DNA from: an uncultured Duodenibacillus sp.
GTDB lineage: Bacteria > Pseudomonadota > Gammaproteobacteria > Burkholderiales > Burkholderiaceae_F
Assembly: GCA_944390715.1 (NCBI GenBank)
Contig: CALXQS010000004.1
Span: 62,001-126,000 of the forward strand
Direction: 5' to 3'
DNA length: 64,000 bases
Shown here: piece by piece, positions 18,125 through 25,437 of the stretch
Numbering within the stretch: the stretch's first letter is position 1
Layout: each line of letters begins with the position of its first letter
Program-made: the position numbers and the translations under genes
The notes under the pieces: model-generated
Database searches by the model: none
Told to the model about the DNA's origin: nothing
What the model saw: the letters and a program-made list of their open reading frames with translations, nothing else

Positions 18125-20599
18125 ATGCGTTTTATTGTGAAGCCTATTGTCGGCGTGGTCGTGCTTGCTGGCGTCTACGCCGCTGCCGGATACATCGGCG
18201 TCCCTGCCGGCGTGCGCTGGGCCATGAACAACATCCTGCCTGATGTTTTAGCCGGCCGCACGGCAACCGTGGGCGACGTATCGTTCAACCCGTGGAACTG
18301 GACGCTCACGTTGAAAAATTTCGTCGTGAGCTCAGCCAATCGCCCCGAAAACCACATGCTTGAGCTCGATCAGGCTGTCGTTGACGCGAGCTTTTCAAGC
18401 CTCACCAACATGGCTCCGGTGCTTGACGCCGTCGCGATCGACGGTCTGCGCGTGCAGCTTACGGCCAATGAGATCAACAATGCCGAGGCCAAAAACGCCG
18501 TGCAGACAGGTGCATCTCAAACACCAAGCACCAAGGGCGGACTGCCCGCCTTCAGTCTCTCGAACGTTTCCGTTAAAAACAGCTCGGTGCGCTTCATCAA
18601 CGTTGCAAAAAGCGCGCAGGTCAACATTTCCGACATCAACTTCAGCCTGCCGGTGATCTCCACGCTTGCAGGCACCGGCTCTTCGAGCGTCGCCCCTGCG
18701 CTTTCCTTCAAAATCAACGGCAAGCCTGTTGATGCCAAAGGAAGCATGAAGGGAGAAACAGCCTCGCTTTCCGTTGCTGTCTCTGACCTTGATGCAGCCA
18801 AGCTCGTGCGCGCTCTTCCCGTCACGATCGACTACGACGTCAAGAGCGCTCTGGTTTCGAGCAACGTCAATCTCGATTTTGTGCTGCCGAAATCGGGCAC
18901 GCCTCTCTTTACTGCTTCGGGCAAGGCCGCAGTCAAAAATCTTGACGTACGTGACAAAACGGGGGCGCCTTTCGTCAAGGCCGCTCAGGCCTCCGTCGAA
19001 ATCGGACGCTTTGATCTTGCCGCTCAGAGCATCGAGGTCAAGTCTTTTTCCGTCGTCAAGCCTGAAGCGGACGTAACTATTGATTCGGGGCTGTCGAGTA
19101 CGCCTGCTGCCCAAAAGACCGCAGCAACGGGCACTGCGCCCAAGGGGGATGCCGCCGAAAGCACGACGACTGCCGCCACAGGCTGGAACTGGTCGCTTGA
19201 TTCAGCCTCCATCTCGGACGGCGTGCTGCGCATCACCGACAGCGGCGTCAAACCGAAAAGCACCATCACGATCAGCGGCCTGACGGCATCAGCCAAGCAC
19301 TTCTCTTCGAAATCGGGCACCTCAGGGTCCTACACTGCCACGGCCCTCGTCAACGGCGGCAGCGTTTCTTCCGAAGGCACGATTTCCCTTGCTCCGCTTG
19401 CGCTGAACGCCTCAACCAATCTGAAGGGACTGTCGCTGGCTTCCTTCAACCCTTGGATCAAGACGGCAAGCGGCTACTCGATTCCCAAGGGAACTGCTGA
19501 AGCCAACGGCAGCCTTGACTTCAAGGCCGGCGCCAAGACGGCCTTGACGTGGAAGGGCAAGGCAGCGCTCAAAGACTTCCAAACGCTCGATCCCGCAGGC
19601 GCGCAGCTTGCTTCGCTCAAGAGTCTTTCGGTCGACGTGAGCCTCTTTGATCTCAACGCTCAGAGAATCAACGTCAACAGCGTTGTTGCTGAAGCGCCTT
19701 CAGTCAATATCGCATTTTCCAGCGCGCAGACTGCGGCCAAGCCTAAAGACGAGCCTCAGGACGGCACCAAGGCCGCCGCCAAGTCCAATGCTCAGAAAAA
19801 TGCGGCGCACTCTGCCTCAGCCCCCGGCTGGCAGTGGTCGCTTGCTTCAGCGCGCATCGCCAACGGCGTCGTCAAGCTGACTGACACGGGGCTCAAGCCT
19901 GCTCAATCGCTTTCAGTTACCGGCATTGCCGCCACGGCCAAAAATTTCAGCTCCGCCAAGGGCGCATCCGGCACCTATTCGGTTTCGGCAAAAGTCAACG
20001 GCGGCACGATTTCCTCGGACGGCACCTTGACGCTGGCTCCCCTTTCAATTGCTGCGACAACCAATGCAAGCCGTTTGGGCTTTTCCGGGTTCAACCCCTG
20101 GATCAAGTCCATCTCAGGCGCTTCGCTTACCAAGGGAACAGCTGACGTCATCGGCAAGCTCAGCATGAAGTCGGGCCAAAAGATGCAGCTGAGCTGGACG
20201 GGCGATTTGGCTGTAGACGATTTTGAAGCCAAAAACGCCAAGGGCAAGACGCTGATGACTTGGAAGCAGGTCACGGGCAACGGAATCAAGCTTGCCTCGA
20301 TCGATCCGCTCTCAGTGACGGTCAGCGAGCTCAACGTCAAAGAGCCCGCGCAGAAAGCAGTGAAAACCACAAGCGCTCTGCTTGGACTTTTTGGCCAGAT
20401 TGCCGAAGCAACAGGGCATAAGAACACAGCCCGCCGCATGCAAAAGGCCGAAGACGTCGTCACGCAGGACATCACTGTGCGCAACCTTACCTACAGCAAC
20501 GGACGCTTTAGTCTCGGCGGCACAGGACGAGATGCGCTCGAGTCGATTGTCGTCGATGCGCTCAACAACGTCTTCACCAAGACAACTGGACGCTACTGA
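18125..20599 (+). CDS. DUF748/AsmA-like envelope protein with internal duplication
   Basis: 824 residues, probably an inner-membrane-anchored protein facing the periplasm: an N-terminal helix (FIVKPIVGVVVLAGVYAAAG) followed by a long Ser/Thr/Ala-rich beta-type sequence. The opening VGDVSFNPWNWTLTLKNF near residue 55 is typical of DUF748 proteins of the AsmA superfamily, which are linked to lipid transport between membranes. Residues about 353-565 and 568-725 are homologous copies (GWNWSLDSASISDGVLRITD versus GWQWSLASARIANGVVKLTD; both continue to SFNPWIK or GFNPWIK), each preceded by an Ala/Thr/Lys linker. The start at 18125 has AGGAG nine bases upstream. Exact role unknown. Confidence 0.75.
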   Translation: MRFIVKPIVGVVVLAGVYAAAGYIGVPAGVRWAMNNILPDVLAGRTATVGDVSFNPWNWTLTLKNFVVSSANRPENHMLELDQAVVDASFSSLTNMAPVLDAVAIDGLRVQLTANEINNAEAKNAVQTGASQTPSTKGGLPAFSLSNVSVKNSSVRFINVAKSAQVNISDINFSLPVISTLAGTGSSSVAPALSFKINGKPVDAKGSMKGETASLSVAVSDLDAAKLVRALPVTIDYDVKSALVSSNVNLDFVLPKSGTPLFTASGKAAVKNLDVRDKTGAPFVKAAQASVEIGRFDLAAQSIEVKSFSVVKPEADVTIDSGLSSTPAAQKTAATGTAPKGDAAESTTTAATGWNWSLDSASISDGVLRITDSGVKPKSTITISGLTASAKHFSSKSGTSGSYTATALVNGGSVSSEGTISLAPLALNASTNLKGLSLASFNPWIKTASGYSIPKGTAEANGSLDFKAGAKTALTWKGKAALKDFQTLDPAGAQLASLKSLSVDVSLFDLNAQRINVNSVVAEAPSVNIAFSSAQTAAKPKDEPQDGTKAAAKSNAQKNAAHSASAPGWQWSLASARIANGVVKLTDTGLKPAQSLSVTGIAATAKNFSSAKGASGTYSVSAKVNGGTISSDGTLTLAPLSIAATTNASRLGFSGFNPWIKSISGASLTKGTADVIGKLSMKSGQKMQLSWTGDLAVDDFEAKNAKGKTLMTWKQVTGNGIKLASIDPLSVTVSELNVKEPAQKAVKTTSALLGLFGQIAEATGHKNTARRMQKAEDVVTQDITVRNLTYSNGRFSLGGTGRDALESIVVDALNNVFTKTTGRY

Positions 20600-20624
20600 T
20601 GCTTTGAACCGCTGCTCATGATTA

Positions 20625-20660
20625 AGCCCGGCTGCGCGGATTGCGCACCGGGCTTTTTTC
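20625..20660 (+). terminator. Intrinsic terminator of the DUF748 gene
   Basis: AGCCCGG (20625-20631) pairs with CCGGGCT (20648-20654), with an inner TGCGC/GCGCA stem, followed by a T run. Confidence 0.9.
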
Positions 20661-20727
20661 TTTTGCTGACGGCAGCTGCTGTTTCGTGTTCTTTCAATCA
20701 ATAAATGAAGATTTCAAACACGTTGTC

Positions 20728-21075
20728 CTAAGAGCGGCCGCCGCCGGCACGGTACCAGCCGCCAAGGGCGCGGTTGTGCAGCAGCCATGCGCTCACCCAG
20801 CTAAAAAGCGCACAGGCAAGCAAAATAACCAGCGCCGTCGTCGCGCTTCGTCCCATCAGCATGCGCTCATGCGCGAGCGCCACGGCCGTTCTCACCCACT
20901 CCGCGCCGGCAAGCACCAAAAACATCGTATTTGCCGTACGCGCCCAGGGCCGCGGAACAAAAAGCAAGCCGTTAAGAAGCAATACTGCCGCCACCACCCC
21001 AAGCCCAAAACCGTGATACATGACGTGCGCAGCCAGCAGCACATAGGATAAAACCGGAAAAACGAGTCTCCACAT
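20728..21075 (-). CDS. Small four-helix membrane protein of unknown function
   Basis: 115 residues, not recognised. Four hydrophobic stretches are predicted (residues 4-18, 22-40, 48-64 and 80-100), joined by short loops including FVPRPWARTANTMF and LLHNRALGGWYRAGGG; the C-terminal glycine/arginine tail should be cytoplasmic. It starts 11 bases after the stop of the YgbA-like gene on the same strand, so the two are probably one transcript. That would link it loosely to nitrosative stress, but this is only by neighbourhood. Confidence 0.6.
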   Translation of the reverse strand: MWRLVFPVLSYVLLAAHVMYHGFGLGVVAAVLLLNGLLFVPRPWARTANTMFLVLAGAEWVRTAVALAHERMLMGRSATTALVILLACALFSWVSAWLLHNRALGGWYRAGGGRS

Positions 21076-21086
21076 AATTTTTCTGC

Positions 21087-21566
21087 TTAGTTCTTCTTTT
21101 GCTGTTCAGAACCGGCGGCGCCTCCTGCCGCCGGCGTGATTTTTTTCGTCCGAAGCTGAGCGCGCGGCTTTTCCGGCGGCTTTACGGCAAAGGACTTCCA
21201 CAAATGCTCAAGCGTCAGAAACGGATGAACAAAAACAATTCTCGGTCCTGCGTAGCGCATGACGGCATTGATTTTTTCTCTCATCGCAGACTTGTAGCAA
21301 TGCACCTTGCATTTAGCGCACACCGGCTTGTTCTGCCCAAAGGGACAGCAGCTCAGGCGCTTTCTAGCGTATGCATTGAGCTCTTCGCACTCCGGACAAA
21401 GTCCGCTCTTTGTGCCGTGACGGGCTCGGCAAAAGATTTCGATCATGGAAGTGATCGTTCGGGCTTCGCGCGACAAAGCTCCTTTTTCGAGCCTTTTCAT
21501 GCGGTCTTCACCGCGCGAGGAAACTGGCGGCTGCACGCCGGCGGCTTGATTTTCTTCCTTGGTCAT
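21087..21566 (-). CDS. YgbA-type 'nitrous oxide-stimulated promoter' family protein
   Basis: 159 residues; E. coli YgbA has about 117. The family core lies in residues 33-125: REARTITSMIEIFCRARHG, then GLCPECEELNAYARKRLSCCPFG and KPVCAKCKVHCY, followed by YAGPRIVFVHPFLTLEHLW. The conserved cysteines suggest metal or cluster binding. In Enterobacteria ygbA is induced by nitric oxide and helps growth under nitrosative stress. Both ends here carry low-complexity extensions; translation may instead start at MKRLEKGALSREA (residue 23). With hcp and the octaheme nitrite reductase nearby, the context supports a role in nitrogen-oxide metabolism. Confidence 0.8.
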   Translation of the reverse strand: MTKEENQAAGVQPPVSSRGEDRMKRLEKGALSREARTITSMIEIFCRARHGTKSGLCPECEELNAYARKRLSCCPFGQNKPVCAKCKVHCYKSAMREKINAVMRYAGPRIVFVHPFLTLEHLWKSFAVKPPEKPRAQLRTKKITPAAGGAAGSEQQKKN

Positions 21567-21657
21567 TGGTTTGGGACATGGTCAAAAGAATTCCAGACTG
21601 TAAATGAGAATTCTTACACGAAGCTTGTTTGAGTCGACGGTGCTTTGAGAGCATGTC

Positions 21658-21686
21658 TTTTGGGCGAAAAATGTCGAGCATATAAT
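21658..21686 (+). promoter_or_regulatory. Putative promoter of the EamA gene at 21731
   Basis: A perfect -10 box TATAAT (21681-21686) lies 45 bases before the start codon. The -35 region at a 17-base spacing (TTTTGG) is weak. Confidence 0.45.
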
Positions 21687-21730
21687 CTAATCTTCGGTTC
21701 CCAAAAACCTTTCCACACCCAGGTTTCGAC

Positions 21731-22648
21731 ATGCTTCAGTCCTGTTGGATGCTCGTGGCGGCATTCTTTTTTGCCACCATGACGGCTTTCGTGAAATTTT
21801 CTTCTGCCGATGCGGGCACATTTGAAATCGTCTTCTACCGCTCCTTGATGGGACTGCTCTTCATCGCGGTTCTCATGCTTGTCAAAGGCGTTTCCTTTCA
21901 TACCAAATACCCATTTGGACACTTCAAGCGGTCGCTGCTGGGAACAATCTCTTTTACGATGTGGTTTTCCACAATGGGGCACCTGCCTTTGGGAACGGCC
22001 ACGACGCTCAACTATACGGCTCCGCTTTTTATTGCCGGCTACTTGATCTACGTTGCCTTGCGTCATCGCGAAAAAGCTCCCTGGAATTTAGGCGCGGCGA
22101 TTGCTCTGGGCTTTGTCGGCGTATGCCTGGTGCTGCAGCCCTCGGTCAACAACGAGCAGCTGCCGTATGCGCTCGTGGGCCTGGCTGCCGGCGCCATGGG
22201 CCCGGTGATTTTCTTTCAAATCAAGCAGCTCGGACAGCTCAGAGAACCGTCGCTGCGCATCGTCTTTTATTTTTCGCTCGTCGGCACAGTCTGGGGTCTT
22301 TTAGGCTGTCTGATCTTTGAGGGCGGACTGAAGCTGCACAATCTTGAAACATGGCTTGGACTGCTCGGTTTGGGCACTGCCGCCGTACTTGCTCAGCTTG
22401 CGCTCACGCGCTCATATGCATACGGCAACATGATGCTCACAGCCTGCTTTCAGTTTGCAACGATCCCCATCGCGGAAATCATCAGCGTTTTAGTCTTCAA
22501 GGAAACGCTGCCGGCAAGCGCGCTCTTGGGCATGGCGCTCATTCTCATCGCCGGCTGTCTGGCCAGCATTCTTACCCGGCTGATGGAGCAAAAAAAACTC
22601 GCAGCTCGCGCTCAGGCCTCAAAGCAGCCCGCAGAGCCCAAAGCGTGA
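21731..22648 (+). CDS. EamA/DMT-family transporter
   Basis: 305 residues, ten predicted membrane helices in two EamA halves. Typical pieces are AAFFFATMTAFVKFSS with EIVFYRSLMGLLF in the first half, GTATTLNYTAPLFIAGYL near residue 90, and AVLAQLALTRSYAYGNMMLTACFQFATIPIAEI in the second half. The C-terminus is a cytoplasmic Lys/Ala/Gln tail. The family exports amino acids, purines or other metabolites; no substrate can be assigned. It lies between the divergent YgbA-like gene and hcp, which follows 70 bp downstream and might be co-transcribed. Confidence 0.82.
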   Translation: MLQSCWMLVAAFFFATMTAFVKFSSADAGTFEIVFYRSLMGLLFIAVLMLVKGVSFHTKYPFGHFKRSLLGTISFTMWFSTMGHLPLGTATTLNYTAPLFIAGYLIYVALRHREKAPWNLGAAIALGFVGVCLVLQPSVNNEQLPYALVGLAAGAMGPVIFFQIKQLGQLREPSLRIVFYFSLVGTVWGLLGCLIFEGGLKLHNLETWLGLLGLGTAAVLAQLALTRSYAYGNMMLTACFQFATIPIAEIISVLVFKETLPASALLGMALILIAGCLASILTRLMEQKKLAARAQASKQPAEPKA

Positions 22649-22718
22649 CGTCTTTTTACCATCGCTTCGGTGCCAGCGCTTTCGCGGACAAGAAAAATTT
22701 TTACGCATATTTTTAGCA

Positions 22719-24236
22719 TTGAAGTACGAACAAACCACCAAAGGCAACTGCTGCGCCAAGATCGGCACCTGCGGCAAAAAGCCTGATCTGGCGCGTCTGC
22801 AAGACGAGCTGATCGGTGCGGTCATTGCCTACGCCGGCGCTTCAGACGTCAACGAGCAAAGCGCCGCCTTCATTGAGAAGGCTCTTTTTGCCACGCTCAC
22901 AAACGTCAATTTCGACAATCTGTCCATTCTTGCCCTGACAAAAACTGCCAAAGACGGGGCAGCAGCGAGCGCGGCTTTTGATCTCAACAGCATCTGGCAG
23001 GCAGACGAAGACATCCGCAGCCTGAAGTCGCTCATCTTGTTTGGTCTCAAGGGCATTGCTGCCTACGCCTATCATGCCCGCATTTTGGGCTATCAGTCCG
23101 ATGAGATTGATGCGTTTTACTTTGAAGCTCTGGGCGCAATTGCCCGAGAAAGCGACATCAACGCACTTCTGGCAACCGTGCTTAAGACTGGCGAAGTGAA
23201 CCTCAAGACAATGGAGCTTTTGGATCGCGCCAACACCGAGACCTATGGGCACCCGGAACCCACACGCGTGACGACGAGCATTGAGCCCGGCCCTTTTATC
23301 GTCGTCACGGGCCACGACCTGCATGATCTGGCGCTGCTGCTCGAGCAGACCAAGGACAAAGGCGTCAATGTCTACACTCACGGCGAGATGCTTGCCTGCC
23401 ACGCATACCCGGGGCTTAAAAAGCATCCTCATCTCAAAGGACACTTCGGCACGGCTTGGCAGAACCAGCAAAAAGAATTCAAAGGGCTTCCCGCTCCGGT
23501 GCTCTTTACAACGAACTGCATCATGCCGCCCAAGGAGAGCTACAGCGACCGCATCTTCACAACTTCGGTCGTTGAATATCCCGGCATGACGCACATTGGC
23601 GAAGACAAAGACTTCTCGTGCGTGATTGAAAAAGCACTTGCGCTTGGCGGCTATCAGCAAGAGCAGCATTTTGCAGGGCCCAACGCAGGCACCAGCCTTT
23701 TGACGGGCTTTGCGCACAACGCCGTCCTAGCGGTTGCCGACAAAGTCATCGATGCCGTCAAAAGCGGCGCGCTGCGCCACATCTTTCTCGTGGGCGGCTG
23801 CGACGGCGCCAAGGCTGGGCGCAGCTACTACGCCGATTTCGTCAAGAAGACGCCCAACGATACGCTCGTGCTCACGCTTGCCTGCGGCAAGTTCCGCTTC
23901 AACGATTTGGATTTGGGAACAATCGGCGGCATTCCGAGACTGCTCGACATGGGGCAGTGCAACGATGCCTACTCAGCCATCAAGGTAGCCTCGGCGCTGG
24001 CCGACGCTTTCGGCTGCTCGGTCAACGACCTTCCGCTTTCGCTGGTGCTGTCCTGGTACGAACAAAAAGCCGTCAGCATTCTGCTCACGCTGCTTTATCT
24101 CGGAATCAAGGACATTCGGCTCGGCCCGAGTCTGCCGGCATTTGTATCGCCCAATGTTCTTAATATTCTGGTAGAGAAATTCGGCATCAAGCCCATCACG
24201 ACGCCCGAGCAGGATCTCAAGGCCATTCTCGGCTAA
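22719..24236 (+). CDS. hcp: Hydroxylamine reductase / hybrid cluster protein, N-terminal cluster motif incomplete
   Basis: Hybrid cluster protein, 505 residues, implicated in hydroxylamine reduction and nitric oxide or S-nitrosothiol metabolism. All ligands of the hybrid 4Fe-2S-2O cluster are present: His (VVTGHDLHD, near 198), Glu (HGEMLACHAYPG, near 222), Cys (TTNCIMPP, near 266), Cys (VGGCDGAKAG, near 364), Cys (LACGKFRF, near 388), Cys (MGQCNDAY, near 413), and Glu/Lys (WYEQKAV, near 447-449). The N-terminus is odd: relatives begin MFCYQCEQT, but here it is MKYEQTTKGNCCAKIGTCGK from a TTG start, so the first two cysteines of the proximal Fe-S cluster are absent. No upstream codons restore them, and no clear ribosome-binding site is visible. 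Confidence 0.9.
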   Translation: MKYEQTTKGNCCAKIGTCGKKPDLARLQDELIGAVIAYAGASDVNEQSAAFIEKALFATLTNVNFDNLSILALTKTAKDGAAASAAFDLNSIWQADEDIRSLKSLILFGLKGIAAYAYHARILGYQSDEIDAFYFEALGAIARESDINALLATVLKTGEVNLKTMELLDRANTETYGHPEPTRVTTSIEPGPFIVVTGHDLHDLALLLEQTKDKGVNVYTHGEMLACHAYPGLKKHPHLKGHFGTAWQNQQKEFKGLPAPVLFTTNCIMPPKESYSDRIFTTSVVEYPGMTHIGEDKDFSCVIEKALALGGYQQEQHFAGPNAGTSLLTGFAHNAVLAVADKVIDAVKSGALRHIFLVGGCDGAKAGRSYYADFVKKTPNDTLVLTLACGKFRFNDLDLGTIGGIPRLLDMGQCNDAYSAIKVASALADAFGCSVNDLPLSLVLSWYEQKAVSILLTLLYLGIKDIRLGPSLPAFVSPNVLNILVEKFGIKPITTPEQDLKAILG

Positions 24237-24257
24237 AGAGCTGCTCTAATTTCCTTG

Positions 24258-24288
24258 AAAGGAAGGTCCGGCAGGCCTTCCTTTTTTG
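24258..24288 (+). terminator. Intrinsic terminator of hcp
   Basis: AAAGGAAGG (24258-24266) pairs with CCTTCCTTT (24276-24284), then a T run. Confidence 0.88.
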
Positions 24289-24329
24289 TTTGCACCTTGC
24301 ACAATCACGGCACTGCGAAAAGATTCAGA

Positions 24330-25256
24330 TTAGTTGCTTTGCGCAGGATGCTTCTCGTTGTCTTCGAGGTCCGGCTCGTGCGCTCGCAGCATCTGTGCGG
24401 CGAAAGCTGCGGTGCGTGCAAGCTTTTGGTACTGCGGCGTATCCATGTGCAGGCGCGAGAGCAGATACTCGAGATGCTCAAGCGCCTCCTTCCAACGAGC
24501 GGTCTCTAGACAGGCAATGGCATAGAGCTCATGGGCGTTGGCATTGGTCTCATCGAGCGAAAGCGCTTTTGCCGCAGCCGGCAGGCCTTTTTCGTAGGCG
24601 TCGGGCTCAGGAAGACTCATGATGCTTGCGGCATATTCAATCCACACCTCAGGGTCATGCACGACCTTCTGATTGAGATCGAGCGCAGCACGATAAGACT
24701 CGATTGCCGCGCTCCAATCGCGCTGCTTTACATAGAGCCGCGCCAGCAAAACCCATGCCCGTTCATCATTCGGATTGCGCTTAAGGTAAGCCGTCATGAG
24801 CTCGGCATCGTACTGGGGTGCGGCAGCAGCCAACGTTCCATCTGCCCGCATCAAGCCGTGCGCACGCTGCGACTCCACAAAAGGAATCATGCCGGGAGCA
24901 CCAATTTTGAGATAAACGGCCAGCGCCCCTGCAACAACAAACAGACAAACGCAGAGCATGACGGCGGTCTTGTGCTTTTCCTGCGTCTGCACGGGCGCTT
25001 TTTCGGAAAGCTCCTCGAGCGCGCGGCGGCGCACGTCATCGACGCTTTCTTCGTAGATCGACTGTGAAATCAGTCCCGCAGCCTTTTCCTTTTCAAGCAC
25101 CTCAAGTTCTTCATTGAGAAGCTTGCGGTTGGCCTTCTCGCTTGTTTCCTCCTGGCCGGAAAAAAGGCGCGTGCGCAAAAAGGCAGCTGCAATAAAAAAA
25201 GCAGCCGCCGCCAGCATCAAGCCGGCAATGCACCAAAAGATGAATTCGCTCGTCAT
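24330..25256 (-). CDS. ccmI: c-type cytochrome biogenesis protein CcmI (TPR type)
   Basis: 308 residues. An N-terminal helix (FIFWCIAGLMLAAAAFFIAAA) and a second helix near residue 105 (VMLCVCLFVVAGALAVYL) flank a charged loop with the CcmI-like NRKLLNEELEVLEKEKAAGLIS. From residue 140 to 290 there are TPR-like repeats (NPNDERAWVLLARLYVKQRDW; ANAHELYAIACLETARW). CcmI presents apocytochromes to the heme ligation machinery (system I). Its position just downstream of a multiheme nitrite reductase fits this; NrfG is the closest alternative. No other ccm genes are in the window. The start at 25256 gives MTSEFIFWCIAG. Confidence 0.8.
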   Translation of the reverse strand: MTSEFIFWCIAGLMLAAAAFFIAAAFLRTRLFSGQEETSEKANRKLLNEELEVLEKEKAAGLISQSIYEESVDDVRRRALEELSEKAPVQTQEKHKTAVMLCVCLFVVAGALAVYLKIGAPGMIPFVESQRAHGLMRADGTLAAAAPQYDAELMTAYLKRNPNDERAWVLLARLYVKQRDWSAAIESYRAALDLNQKVVHDPEVWIEYAASIMSLPEPDAYEKGLPAAAKALSLDETNANAHELYAIACLETARWKEALEHLEYLLSRLHMDTPQYQKLARTAAFAAQMLRAHEPDLEDNEKHPAQSN

Positions 25257-25338
25257 AGCGCGTCGATTGTATCTGAGAAATCTTTTGCAAAGATTGCCTC
25301 TGCAAAAAGCGCCGCTGATAAAAATTGGGCAAAACGAT

Positions 25339-25367
25339 GGGGCGGCCCCAAACTCTGGAGTCGCCCC
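25339..25367 (-). terminator. Hairpin after the octaheme nitrite reductase gene
   Basis: GGGGCGGC (25339-25346) pairs with GTCGCCCC (25360-25367) with one G-T pair. The minus-strand tail is ATCGTTTTG, so termination may be partial, letting some transcripts reach ccmI. Confidence 0.55.
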
Positions 25368-25437
25368 ACTCAGCAGATGTTCCTTGTCGACACCCTGCGC
25401 CGGTAAGCTCAGGGCGTCGCGCCGCAAGGATGATTTT

